A stretch of 64,000 nucleotides of DNA from Mesostigma viride. Taxonomy: Eukaryota; Streptophyta; Mesostigmatophyceae; Mesostigmatales; Mesostigmataceae. This document shows, piece after piece, positions 43,851 to 55,510 of the stretch. Within the stretch, counting starts at the first letter, position 1. Each line of letters starts with the position of its first letter. The stretch spans positions 886,454 through 950,453 of the forward strand of contig RPFO01000670.1 in the NCBI GenBank assembly GCA_009746045.1, read 5' to 3'. The notes beneath the pieces are model-generated. The model saw only the letters and a list, made by a program, of their open reading frames with translations. It was not told the origin of the DNA and did not search any database. Both the position numbers and the translations under genes were made by a program.

Positions 43851-44520
43851 CCGCATATCAAACAGGTCGTATTCATGACGCCCGTCGAGGGCGATGACGG
43901 TGACGCCGTCACCGTCATCGCCCTCGACGGGCCAACATCTAAACTCTTCTCTTAATCAACAATCTATATTACCAATAGCCGCCGCCTATCAAACAGATCC
44001 TATTCATCACGCGCGTCAACGCCCCGTCATCGCCCCGTCATCGCCCCGTGATCGCCATGCCGAGGGCCAACCTCTTAACTCTTTATTCGGAGTAATAGTC
44101 AACGACCTATATTACCAATAGCCGCCGCATATAAAAAAGGTCGTATTCATGACGCCCGTCGAGGGCGATGACGGTGACGCCGTCACCGTCATCGCCCTCG
44201 ACGGGCCAACATCTAAACTCTTCTCTTAATCAACAAACTATATTACCAATAGCCGCCGCCTATCAAACAGATCCTATTCATCACGCGCGTCAACGCCCCG
44301 TCATCGCCCCGTCATCGCCCCGTCATCGCCCCGTCATCGCCCCGTGATCGCCATGCCGAGGGCCAACCTCATAACTCTTTATTGGGAGTAATAGTAAACG
44401 ACCTATATTAAAAATAGCTGCCGCCTATCAAACAGGTCCTTTCCATCACGCCCGTCGAGAGCGATGACGGTGACGGCCGTCACCGTCATCGCCCTGCCGG
44501 CATTGCCATACAAGAAGAAG
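43851..44520. repeat. 274-bp tandem repeat with cruciform-forming palindromes
   Basis: Two and a half units. 43880-43932 and 44154-44206 are perfect 25-bp-arm palindromes with a 3-base centre (arm GCCCGTCGAGGGCGATGACG...). A diverged third copy lies near 44450-44505. A CCCCGTCATCG array of 3-6 copies sits between them. Confidence 0.85.
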
Positions 44521-45689
44521 CTCTCGATCCGAGGTATAGACTACCTCGGGTATCATCATCGTAATTGCTAGCATCGAGATCATTCATACCTACCGACGAT
44601 GGCCAGCTGCAAAAGAAAAATGTCGACCAACAGACAGGACCTATCGCCGGGAACCCTCAAGGCAATAAGGGCGAGACAGGCTTTCACCGTTAAGTAAAGT
44701 TGTCCACATCGTGCTAAGGAATTTGTGCTAATCTATGAGTACCTATATGGACACTTTGTCGCATTTTTTACATGGCAAATAAGCGATGTATGTGTCATGT
44801 AGGCTGCCATTGGTGCATGCATGCATGGGCCAGCAATGATGGTCAGAGGTACATTGTGCCTATGAGATAACCATCGATTTGTTGATCAGCAAGTGATTCA
44901 TTACGTGAGACAACAATATGTTTGGGGGCTAAGCTTCTTACATTGGTCACATGGCCCGCCATAATTGTTTTCTTATGTGTTTAAGGTTAGGGCTCTGTTC
45001 ATGACTGAACGTCATGAACGCGCTCTATTCATGACATTGATTAATTGATTTTAATTAGTCTCATGTCCATGTTGGGGGACCGGGATCTCTGAATTCCCCA
45101 AAGAAGATATAGTGGAAGTCACCCCAAGACGTCAATATCCGTCAAGACGTCAATAACTACATGTATGTCCACAGCTCAGCTAGTAGTCTAAAATATGGGC
45201 CTCGAGCTACTCTTGCACGCAAGCAATGCCTATCATCAAGGATTAATTAATGCCTATCAACAAGGAGACAATCATGCTTGTTAAATTTCCTAGGACCCAC
45301 AACTGGGGGGTCGTAGTCTTTGACAATGTCCGCCTGGGCAACGCTACTAATCCTACATATCCGAGGTCCCATGTCTGAATAAGAGGGGTTGAGCGGATGA
45401 CGCCAACAGTGTCTGTGCTCTGCATGTCAGCTAAAATCATATCGCGGAGACAAACATATGGCGGTATGTCCAATGTTGGCCACTGCGTCGCCTAACAGGT
45501 TCGTTCTTACATGGTCGGCAAGGGCCTGACCATGTAAGAAGATATCTCCCTGGCTGGCCAGTCCACAAGGAACCAGCAGGGACCTCATCTGAATCAACCT
45601 GATTTATTAACTAACTACTTAATTCATTTATTAAACTCATGCCCCCATTAGGGAGTCAAGGAGCATTAGTTAACCCCGATTAATTAATT
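44521..45689. other. No gene seen; two GTTGGGG modules
   Basis: Contains the dispersed module next to TTAATT tracts at about 45040-45090 and 45625-45672. The minus frame at 45243-45473 has no recognisable motif. Confidence 0.4.
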
Positions 45690-45902
45690 AATTAATTAAT
45701 TAATTAATTAAACACGTGCTCCTGTTGGGGAGTCACGGAGCACCGAAGTGCTTTTAATCCCTGTGTGTGCACAACAGGAGAAAGGGCAGAGACCCCCAGT
45801 CTCCTTCATGCCTAAGGCATGCCACAGCTGCATTCGGGAACGCTAGCTAAACGGACACGCTAACGATCCGGCAATCTGTGGGTGCAATAAGACCCATGTG
45901 AG
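45690..45902 (+). repeat. 210-bp dispersed repeat, copy 2
   Basis: Starts with (TTAA)n, then the hairpin GTGCTCCTGTTGGGGAGTCA...GGAGCACC, then sequence shared with 32737-32945 in reverse. Confidence 0.75.
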
Positions 45903-46039
45903 CATGGCATAACACTAGGAGCGTGGGCAAGTAATCTCATCATAGCCAGGACGTAGCATGGCTGTACTAGGACTATACCCCGATTTCTGATTCTCCCGAT
46001 TTCTGGCCTTCGCTGGTTGTCTCCTTGATACCCCGATCA

Positions 46040-46854
46040 ATGGATGGATGGATGGATGGATGGATGGATGGATGGATGGATGGATGGATGGATGGATGGA
46101 TGGATGGATGGATGGATGGATGGATGGATGGATGGATGGATGGATGGATGGATGGATGGATGGATGGATGGATGGATGGATGGATGGATGGATGGATGGA
46201 TGGATGGATGGATGGATGGATGGATGGATGGATGGATGGATGGATGGATGGATGGATGGATGGATGGATGGATGGATGGATGGATGGATGGATGGATGGA
46301 TGGATGGATGGATGGATGGATGGATGGATGGATGGATGGATGGATGGATGGATGGATGGATGGATGGATGGATGGATGGATGGATGGATGGATGGATGGA
46401 TGGATGGATGGATGGATGGATGGATGGATGGATGGATGGATGGATGGATGGATGGATGGATGGATGGATGGATGGATGGATGGATGGATGGATGGATGGA
46501 TGGATGGATGGATGGATGGATGGATGGATGGATGGATGGATGGATGGATGGATGGATGGATGGATGGATGGATGGATGGATGGATGGATGGATGGATGGA
46601 TGGATGGATGGATGGATGGATGGATGGATGGATGGATGGATGGATGGATGGATGGATGGATGGATGGATGGATGGATGGATGGATGGATGGATGGATGGA
46701 TGGATGGATGGATGGATGGATGGATGGATGGATGGATGGATGGATGGATGGATGGATGGATGGATGGATGGATGGATGGATGGATGGATGGATGGATGGA
46801 TGGATGGATGGATGGATGGATGGATGGATGGATGGATGGATGGATGGATGGATG
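46040..46854. repeat. (ATGG)n microsatellite, 815 bp uninterrupted
   Basis: About 204 perfect tetranucleotide units without a single interruption. It is open in all three plus frames as repeated Met-Asp-Gly-Trp because the unit is 4 bases. Confidence 0.98.
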
Positions 46855-47888
46855 TCAGGCTTGTCTTACATCATGCAGTGGAACTTTGGTGCTGGAGGGT
46901 TAATTGTGGCCCGGTCTAGTTTAGCTTCAGTGCTCTCATGTCGGCCTTCACTTGTAATTATTTGAATGCATGCCCATTGGGCCATGCATAGTGTATATTT
47001 TTTATGCATGCACGCCCATTATGTATCGCTGGGTCCATCCCATCAATGCTTGTTTATTGCCAGGTCTGGTGTAAGTAAGTTAGTACTTGCGTGTCATGCG
47101 CATGGGCATGTTTAGAGTACTATGCTAATCTCTTTAGAAACATAATTACACGGAAGTTACAAATCTCATCTGCATCATGCCCCAAGACACTACATCAAAG
47201 AATCAAATAAAATTATAACATGCCTCCGTTGGGAGATCATGCAGCACATGCATATTCCTTGCTGATCTGGGTAGAGGTGGGTCAAGCCGCGACATCGAAA
47301 TAAGCTAATCTAAGCTATCTAGTCTACAAAATACTAACTACACTTCACCCCAAAGCGCCCCTTCCGCTTTGGGGGAGGGGGCTTACCCACATGGGCTGGC
47401 GTGTGAGCCGGGACATTGGTCTTCCACCTCTTCTTGTTCTGCATAGGAACAGAGAGCGAAGAAATGCGGTGTGGGGACCCCTTCTCGTGGTAATGCGTTA
47501 CATGTACTCCCCACCGGGCTTTGCTCTTCATGGGTTCATAAAGACAAAAATTATTCAGTAAGAATTTAATAAATTAGGAACATATATCCGTTGGGAGTCA
47601 CTGTTACACATATACCTGAAAAGGGGCATATGATTTTAAATACATTCTGAGCTACAACCTGCACGTGCATGGGTTTAGTTAACTGGCACCTATACTAGAG
47701 GCCTGACATGGGGTGGAGCTTCAGTGCTTCCCCGCCTTCTCCTTCTCCCACACTGGGTGCTCCGCGTCCTTCTTCTCCGGCCCTGCCCATGGGTGCACCG
47801 GCCCCGCCTCCTCCTTCTCCTCACGGGACGATTCGCGCTCCACGCATGGCTGCAGCATCAGTTAGCACGGGCAAGACATAGCAGTAAC
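46855..47888. other. No clear gene; two small minus-strand frames
   Basis: 47334-47531 (minus) reads MKSKARWGVHVTHYHEKGSP...; another charged frame at about 47725-47845 ends in PVWEKEKAGKH. Neither is recognised. GTTGGGA modules lie near 47225 and 47590. Confidence 0.3.
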
Positions 47889-48371
47889 AGTTAGTCTCCA
47901 TGCTTTGCTGAAGACTAAGTCTCAAAGGCATTGTGAATACAACGTATGAATAAGCCTTGTAAACCTACGTTGGTATGTGAATATAAATACCACGTGGGCT
48001 ATGCAGATAGGAATGCTAGTCGAGTCGCATACGTTTCCCTAGATAGGTACTTTGGGTACTGAGGTACGTGACAGATGTCAGTACCCAGTATACGTAGTGT
48101 CCTGTCATTGGACGGTACTAGAGTATCCTAGATAGGGACCGTACTGCAGCGTGCATTGATCTGTGATCGCACGATGCAGTGACTAGACAGCTACCTGTCA
48201 TCGTGCGGCCTCGGGCCAACGGTCTGCACCCAACGGTCACTGGCGGCGCAGCCGGTGAGAGGAACGTTGATAAAGGGTAAACCTATTTTCTAATGAACCA
48301 AGCAATTCATTGCTCACAGCATACAGTGTTCTCAAGCAATATATCACGTCGTTCATTTCTCATTCCTAACT
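47889..48371 (+). repeat. Copia B 5' LTR
   Basis: 483 bp, AGTTAGTCTCC...CATTCCTAACT. It matches the 3' LTR over its full length as far as I compared. Confidence 0.92.
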
Positions 48372-48486
48372 TGAATTTTATAAACGCTCTTCAGCAACAT
48401 CAAACTCAACAACGGTTCAAACCGGCACTGGAAAAAAAAAAAAAACAAGAAAAGAAAAGAGAAAAAGAAACTATATCTTGGGGACG

Positions 48487-48900
48487 ACGATGATGATCAG
48501 CGTCGTCCGCCAGACAACAGGGCACCGGCTGATGTCGGTGCGCCTGCATGCAATAACAACAAAACAAAAAGAAGACAAAGAAAAAGAAAACAAAAGAACA
48601 ACCATGACAATACCAGCCAGGTGGAGGGTCCGGCTGCCGCGAGGCAGTCCGAACAACCCCCCTCCCCTGTGCGCCAGCCGGTGGCGGAGCCGGTTCCCCT
48701 ACGGGGCACCGACCAACCCTCTTCCCCGGCGGCTGCGACAGCAGCACCCACTGCTGGAGCAGCCATGGCGGCGGCAATGCGGCAGGAAAACAACCCCCCA
48801 GGAGGCACCGGCCCCGCGCCGGCCCCTGGGGCTTCCAGCGTAAGCAAGTCCGTTGCTTTCTTTCCTCATGCATGCTCTGATATAATGCTCAAGAGCGGTG
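48487..48900 (+). pseudogene. gag: Copia B gag N-terminal part
   Basis: A plus frame with acidic start (DDDDDQRRPPDN), a Lys/Arg/Gln stretch (KTKRRQRKRKQKNNHDN) and a Pro/Ala/Ser-rich segment ending GGTGPAPAPGASSVSKS. The position after the LTR and the composition suggest the gag N-terminus, but no capsid motif is visible. Followed by about 500 bases with no clear coding. Confidence 0.4.
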
Positions 48901-49413
48901 GCTATCTTTTCAACATATCATAACCAAACAGAAAGCTATCGCTGCAGCATGAGGAGCATAGAAACGCTCCAGCTGTTATGTGATAAAAGCACTCCTGGCC
49001 TATCCCCATCGCCGGCGGTGGGCGGCCTGGGCTGGACGGCATATGCAAACGAGACAAGTATCTCCGTCCACCCCAACGTGACTTATCTGAATGAATGTCA
49101 TGTCTTTTGAACGCAGATCTCCCCATTTTATTTGGGATGAGTGTAAGGGTATTGTTGCTTTCTTGGCAGCACAGCCTCTACCCTCTAGGGAGACTGTTGA
49201 TCCTCTCTATGTCAGGGCTGAGGGCCCTTAATCAAACCCACTGCTGTCAACTCCCTAAACATGGAGCTTGCCCAGCCGCCGCACATAATCAATAACGCAT
49301 GCAGTAGTGGCAGAAGCCATTACCAAACGCATGTACTTGCGGGTAAAGACATGGCTGGTGCTAACGCTCAAGCAGCACCGGGAGGCAATAACAAGAAACA
49401 CTAACAGAAAACA

Positions 49414-49770
49414 AACAAACAAACAAAACTGTTACCAAACCATGGTTGGTGTTGAGGCAGCACAGATGCTGTCCTCTCATTACAAGCAAACAAACGAAAC
49501 TGTTACCAAACCATGGTTGGTGTTGAGGCAGCACAGATGCTGTCCTCTCACTGCAAGCAAACAAACGAAACTGTTACCAAACCATGGTTGGTGTTGAGGC
49601 AGCACAGATGCTGTCCTCTCACTGCAAACAAACAAACGAAACTGTTACCAAACCATGGTTGGTGTTGAGGCAGCACAGATGCTGTCCTCTCATTACAAGC
49701 AAACAAACGAAAATGCTACCAAACCATGGTGGGTTTTGAGGCAGCAAAGATACTGTCCTCTCAATCAATA
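49414..49770. repeat. ~71-bp tandem repeat, five units
   Basis: Units of AACTGTTACCAAACCATGGT, GGTGTTGAGGCAGCACAGAT and GCTGTCCTCTCA separated by CAAACAAACGAA. The GAGGCAGCA...CTGTCCTC part also occurs once in pol at about 50275-50300, so the array arose from element sequence. Confidence 0.85.
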
Positions 49771-49799
49771 CAATGAACAAACAAGAAAAGCTGCGATTA

Positions 49800-50201
<402 letters not shown>

Positions 50202-51321
50202 TCTCTCACCTTGCTTACTCTGAGGATGATGATCTCATCACCATTGGGGATGGCAGCCAGGGCATAATTGATTTTGAGGCAGCAACCTTACTGTCCTCCC
50301 AACACCCTGTACTGGAACCTTACATAAAAGCACTAACCCCCACTGTTGACAACTCCATTGATATCAAGGAGCTTGCTCACCATGCAGCTGCTGCCTAGCC
50401 ATGGGTCATGAAACAGTGGCTGAGGAACTAGCCAGACGGCTGGGGGGTAGTAGCATGGGAAAACCACTCAGGAATGCAGTAAAACTGGCTAGACAACACT
50501 GTCAAGAATGTCAGTTTAACAGCCCCAAACCTAAAAAATGGCATACTGCAACTCCTTCCACCACTAGAGGCATGATAGTGGGGGATGTGATGCACATCAA
50601 CAAAGATGTCCAGCCCTACCTGATCCTAAAAGATTCATGGTCCAGGTTCACAGTAATGGAACCCTTACCTGGCATGTCTGCAGGGCAGCTACGTGTTGCA
50701 CTCATGATTGCTTTACCCAGATTCTACCCAGTTGACAGAATTTTGCTTGATCAACAATTTTCTTGTCTGACTGACCTGGAAGGGTGTGAAGCAATAGAGA
50801 TTGCTGGGCTGGAAGATCATGAGGGTCAGGGGGTCATTGAAAGAACCATCAGATCTGTCAAAACCCTACTAGCCAAAAATCCTTCCAAGGATGCTACTTC
50901 AGGGGTCTATTGTGACAGGGCACTCTGGTGTCATGAAATGTGCACAACCCTAAACATGAGACCTGTCTTGCATGCCAAGTGGGGTGAAGTAATCCCAGCA
51001 GGCCTGCAGGCAGGTGTATATCCCCCAGAGGTGATAGCACTGTACAACACTGCACGTGCACAAACCTCAGCAAAACTGGCAGAAAAAGATAAAACCCATC
51101 CCAGGCCAGTATTCCAAAAAGGTGATCAAGTTCTCTATTACAAGGAAAACAGCTTTGGTAAGGTTGGAACTTGGCTAGGTCCAGTTACCATCCGTGGATT
51201 TACCAAAAACAGCAAGACCGTGGAGGTCAAGCACAATATCAATGGGAAGCGTCACAGGGTGAGCTGTCATAGAATTAAGAAGTACTATTCTCCCATGGCA
51301 GACGTGCCTGGGGAAGAGTCT
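50202..51321 (+). pseudogene. pol: Copia B integrase
   Basis: Zinc-binding part split by a frameshift at 50396-50401 (KELAHHAAAA / MGHETVAEELARRL ... QHCQEC), then an open core with D (MIVGDVMHINKD), D (RILLDQQFSCL) and E (GQGVIERTIRSV), and a C-terminal basic domain (FQKGDQVLYYKENSFGKVGT) to MADVPGEES. It continues at 54870 after the inserted DIRS-like element. Order matches copia A. Confidence 0.85.
51287..51321. repeat. 35-bp duplication flanking the DIRS-like insertion, left copy
   Basis: Identical to 54870-54904 (ATTCTCCCATGGCAGACGTG...). Host pol sequence. Confidence 0.95.
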
Positions 51322-53314
51322 GGGCGCACAACCGGCGGCATTGCTTGTTTAACCGGTAAGAAGAGGAACGCCCTTTAGCCAAGCAGCCCAAAGCGGCAGT
51401 GGAGTCCACTAACCTCACCACCCGCTTACCCCATGTTCCGAGGTTCCGGGCCGAGCGCTCCACCCCCTTCACAGCGGCCCGCACTTCCTTCTCGTTGATG
51501 TGCATGGTCGAATCGCGCCAGCGACTCTTGATCCCGACGCGCCATCGCCCGTGGATGATGGCTTTTTCCGCGGCCTTGGTCAAGGGTCTAGGCCCGGCAT
51601 ACATGGCCTCACCTGGGGTGAGGAGGGTTGGGTAACCCCGCACCTCCCGGGCCCGAGCTAATTCCGTCACCTCAGCTGGGGCCATCTCAGCGTAGACAAC
51701 CCCCTGCCCAAAACTAGACGCATCCGAGGCCACCACCACCGGAGCCAGGGCAGCCCCCCGGTCCACACGGAGCATGGGGGCCAACGCCATGGCACACTCG
51801 AGCTCATCGCGCACACCTTGCCACAAAGGTCGCGTTCGCTGGCCCCACCCCTTGAGGTTGATGAACTTAAAACTCTGCTGCCATATGGACAAGCAAGTGC
51901 GGCTGAGCATCTGCAGCCACACCCACCGGCCCACGACGGCCGCCAGCGCCTCAGCGGTAGCGCGTCCCCTCTCGAGGAGTACACGAGTGTGCGCAACCAC
52001 AAGGGTGAGCTGCTTAGCTGTCGGCTCCAACACCCCATCCCGCCGGTGAACAACACCCAGAGCTTCTAGCTCGTCCTCCCCCTCCGGGCTAGCCATGATC
52101 GTCTTGTCCTTGGAGGGCACAAGGTTGTTAGGCGCGTACCCGTCTTCAATAGCACTCGCGATTAAGCGATTCACCGCCTCGCACGTGCGCCCATTGCTGA
52201 CCACCAGGTCATCAATAGTGATGGATACCATAGGGGCAGGGGGGTCCTCAAGGTCGATTTGCATCTCCCTCGTGCTCTCCTCCTTGTACTCGATGGCTAG
52301 GGCGGTTGGGTTACCCCATGCATTCCGAAGCACGGTCAGCTCCCCTACACTTGTGAGGCGGTTCACCTGCCGTCTAGGATCCAAAGCGCCCGTGGCATAG
52401 AGGACCATCTCATGGATGGCTTCCCCTAGCGCTACAGCGTGGGAGTGCCCCATGGCCAGCACTTTCAGCACTGGCCACACCCTCCTCCGCCGCCCCGGCA
52501 GCCCGACATCGGTGGACCACACATCAGGTAGCCCTTGATAATCCCACCACCACTCCGGCACTTGGATGGTATAGTAATACGAGACCAGATCGCTCTTGGC
52601 CGTGTAGCACCGACCCTTGATATAGACCTCCGAGTATATGCCCAGGTGGGGTAACACCGTCTTAGGGGGGTCCACCCACAGTGCGTTCCCCAACTTCTTA
52701 TTCACAATGAGCCTTAACTCCCCCACTCCTTTGGCCACCCCAAAACATCCGTCTACCCACTTTGGCCGCGTCTCTCGGAACTCCACCATCCCCACGTCCG
52801 CTGCCCTCCCCATCAACTTGCCCCACTCCGCCATGGTGCACCCTCGGCTGGGGGCAGGTACATTCCAATACCTCGCACTGGCAGCCACCTCCGGCTTGAT
52901 GCAGTTGGCTTCGCTCGCGTACACCTCTCGCCAACTAGGTCGTAGCGCCAGCAAATCCAGCAGCTTCGCCTTTCCTGCCACCTCGCGCTTCGGCAGACTC
53001 ACCCGCTCCGCCACAAGTTGTTCATACTTATTACATTTCCCATAGATTAGATCACTTCCTTCTGCGGGGCCTGTCGCAACGCCGGTTACGCGGCGACTGT
53101 ACCACTCGCAGTGCTTCTTGACCCTTTTCAGGGCCTCCGCCGTTCCTCTGGAGCACGCGCCTCCAGATTTAGGCGGAGGGTCTGCCCCCCCGTGCCATAG
53201 CCAATTCAACCACGTAATCACCTTGTGTTGTAGAGTGAAGGTCCGGCGGCGGCGAGTTGCACGCTGGCGTCTGCGTGCTGACCTCACTCTCCCCCACGTA
53301 GTGCTTAGAGGCAT
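51322..53314 (-). CDS. DIRS-like RT and RNase H, C-terminally truncated
   Basis: The likely start is the ATG at 53314 (MPLSTTWGRVRSARRRQRAT), 48 bases after the gag stop. The N-terminal 150 residues are basic. RT: PKWVDGCFGVAKGVGELRLI, YTAKSDLVSYYYTIQVPEWW (motif A), NAWGNPTALA, and ITIDDLVVSNG with IDD (motif C). RNase H: VVVASDASSFGQGVVYAE (D), INEKEVRAAVKGVERS (E) and VRLVDSTAALGCLAKGRSSS (D), then LNKQCRRLCAQ, where the host resumes. The DAS...INEKE...DSTAA pattern is that of DIRS/Ngaro-group RNase H. The frame is intact, and the upstream extension of the frame overlaps gag and is likely not used. Confidence 0.75.
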
Positions 53315-53361
53315 TGTAGGAAGAGGCAGTGGGAAGGGGGAGCGGTTTACCCTTTCGGTGT

Positions 53362-54420
53362 TTACTTGGTTTGCTGGGCCTTGCCCAGCTTCTCCATCAT
53401 CGTGGCGCTTTGCAGGGCCATCTTCATGGCCGGGTTGCTCACCAAGGAGGCATCTTCCTTGAGAGCAAGGAGGTGGCCAGCCACCTTCCACCCTCCTGAC
53501 CCCTGGCTCTCCACTAGGAGCATGGCTGCCACCACCCTCATGAGATACTCTACCCCAGCCAACTCCCCGGCTGCCGGCCCCAACTCCTTGAAGAGTGTGT
53601 CCATGGCCAGGGCGATGTTCATGACCACCTTCCTGCTTTCCTGGTTCCTCCACCCCCCTTGGCGAGTAGCCATGATCCAACTCTTTATCCCCCCTCCATT
53701 GTCGTTGGCATCCTCGAGCACCTCGGGGAGCACTCTCTCTTGCACCCTCCAATTCACCACTTGTGCTCGAGTGGGCAGCGTCACCCCTTTGGTCTTTTTC
53801 GGCTTCCTGGAAGCCCCATCTGCCCCGGCCAGCGCATCCTTCAATTTCGTCAGGAAATCCTCTTCCTCGGACTCCTCCTCCTCCTCCTCTTCTTTGCCCG
53901 CCTGCCCCTGCTTGCCAATAATAGCCGCCAGCTCCAAGAGCTGCTCCCTCACATCCCCCGCGGCCTTTCCCTTGCTCGGGGCTGGGCTTCCGACTTTTTT
54001 CGTCCCCTTTTTCGCCCCTTTCGTGGGCCGGCGTGGTGGCTGCATCTCCTCTTCGTCCGAGTCCGCCAAGTCCCGGGCGCTTTGGAGGGCTGCCACTAGC
54101 GCTTCGTTTGGGTCCGCTGCTGCCAGAATTTCAGGCCCGTCCACGTGGTCGACCAGCAGTCCAACGACGGACTCCAGCTGGGCCGCAGACCACCGGCTGA
54201 CAGTAGTTACCCAGTCGGTCCCGAGGACCGCCTCAAAGGCAGCGCACACTTCAGGCAGGCCCGAGCAAGTGGAGAGCTCCTGATGGAGCCTTTTCTTCTG
54301 CGTCGGCCAGCCTAGTCGGCCCTTTCCCGTCTGTTTAGTAGCTGTCGGCACCTCGGGATTAGCTTTCGGTAATTGCTTCCCAGCACCTGTCGAACCTGGC
54401 TTCCGCCCGGGCTTCGGCAT
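53362..54420 (-). CDS. gag: DIRS-like gag
   Basis: A 352-residue intact ORF: Pro/Lys-rich N-terminus (MPKPGRKPGSTGAGKQ), central acidic/basic low-complexity stretch (KEEEEEEESEEEDFL), and a conserved C-terminal region (QERVLPEVLEDANDNGGGIK ... MNIALAMDTLFKELG ... VEYLMRVVAAMLL) also found in fragment C at 33.9-34.3 kb. Position upstream of RT and conservation support a nucleocapsid role. No zinc knuckle. Preceded by a 449-base leader (54421-54869). Confidence 0.65.
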   Translation of the reverse strand: MPKPGRKPGSTGAGKQLPKANPEVPTATKQTGKGRLGWPTQKKRLHQELSTCSGLPEVCAAFEAVLGTDWVTTVSRWSAAQLESVVGLLVDHVDGPEILAAADPNEALVAALQSARDLADSDEEEMQPPRRPTKGAKKGTKKVGSPAPSKGKAAGDVREQLLELAAIIGKQGQAGKEEEEEEESEEEDFLTKLKDALAGADGASRKPKKTKGVTLPTRAQVVNWRVQERVLPEVLEDANDNGGGIKSWIMATRQGGWRNQESRKVVMNIALAMDTLFKELGPAAGELAGVEYLMRVVAAMLLVESQGSGGWKVAGHLLALKEDASLVSNPAMKMALQSATMMEKLGKAQQTK

Positions 54421-54869
54421 CCCAGCCGCTTTGCAGAAAGGAATTCTGGGCGTCAGCTACGCTGCCCCTGACCCCTGTCGCCGCCTTCGTTAAAACAAAA
54501 GAGACCGCCATGAGCTAGGTGAGCAAGCTTTTATCGTGTTTCAAGGCCAACGGCTCTCTACCAACGGCCAGATCCGGCAACGGCCTCTAAACAGTTTTAG
54601 CCGTCAAGTTTTACTTCAGATATTGCCTGTTGCAAACCCGTCCGCAATCACAGATCTGCTAGGAGAACCTAGACGCAAAAATCCGTCGTCAAGGTACTCA
54701 GCACACCGTCAAGGTATGGGCCGCAACAATTAGGCCATATCTTCCGTAATACTCGTACACTAGAAGCCTAATCAACCTTATTACGATCACATCACCCAGC
54801 TCTATTTCACCTAGCATCAGCGGCTCCCCTTCCGTATCACTATAAAGAAACTATGTTCAGAGAACCCCG

Positions 54870-54904
54870 ATTCTCCCATGGCAGACGTGCCTGGGGAAGA
54901 GTCT
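54870..54904. repeat. 35-bp duplication flanking the DIRS-like insertion, right copy
   Basis: Identical to 51287-51321. Confidence 0.95.
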
Positions 54905-55510
54905 TTAAGCATGGACTCACTACTTCTATCTGGCACCTCCAGCATGCCCAGCAGTAGCCCTGAGCCACCAATTACTGCTGTTGACAGCACCACAGCACCC
55001 TCTGTGAACACTTCCACCCTCAGTGAAGCCAGGCCCACTTCACAACCTGGGGATTGCTTAACCAGGCACGAGGTAGCTGGGTTGGAAGCATTAGCTCAGC
55101 CCCAAGGCACCAAATTGTCTGCCAACCCTCCCGCTCTGAGGTCAAGATTGGCAGTCGCCTTGCAAGCATTACACAGGTCACATAAGCAACAAGCTGCTGT
55201 GGCCGAAGGGTTGGCAAAAGTCTCAGCTGTGTGCACTAGTCAGGACCCCTGGACCCTGGCAATATAGACACTCAGGCACAGGTCAGTGTGATCAGTGCAC
55301 AAGCCATCCCTGGTCTTGAGATTGCACCTTCATTTTGGGCACGGGTGCAGGATTTCTCAGGCCAAAGCTCACTGGATGTAGTGGGACAGGTGATGCTCCC
55401 TATACTTGGTATTCAGACACCCTTCCAGGTGGTGGAGGGGTACTCTGGTAACACCTTGTTGGGGGAACCTTTTAATTGTATCCTATCCTGGGGTGCTTAT
55501 CTCAGCTAAT
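54905..55510 (+). pseudogene. pol: Copia B protease-like domain
   Basis: Ser/Thr/Pro-rich linker, then a basic helix-prone stretch (RSRLAVALQALHRSHKQQAA), a frameshift at about 55262, and a retropepsin-like domain: IDTQAQVSVIS, DVVGQVMLPILG, FQVVEGYSGNTLLGEPF. It lies after integrase and before RT as in copia A. DTQ replaces the usual DTG; copia A has DTN. Confidence 0.7.

Larger units (their letters stand above)
51322..54869 (-). mobile_element. DIRS-like retrotransposon D, 3'-truncated
   Basis: Minus-strand element with gag-like ORF and RT-RNase H. Its 5' end (CGGGGTTCTCTGAACATAG, preceded by AAT) matches the A1 terminus of the split-direct-repeat element at 11307, so the two share a family. 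The 3' end stops inside RNase H. No tyrosine recombinase and no right-hand repeats are present. It lies in copia B between identical 35-bp host sequences. Confidence 0.75.

Noticed and set aside
46025-46965. Three overlapping 290-305-residue frames of repeated Met-Asp-Gly-Trp
   Set aside because: They are the translation of the (ATGG)n microsatellite in three frames, not genes.
49414-49770. CRISPR-like array
   Set aside because: The units are tandem without unique spacers and the context is a retrotransposon in a eukaryotic sequence.
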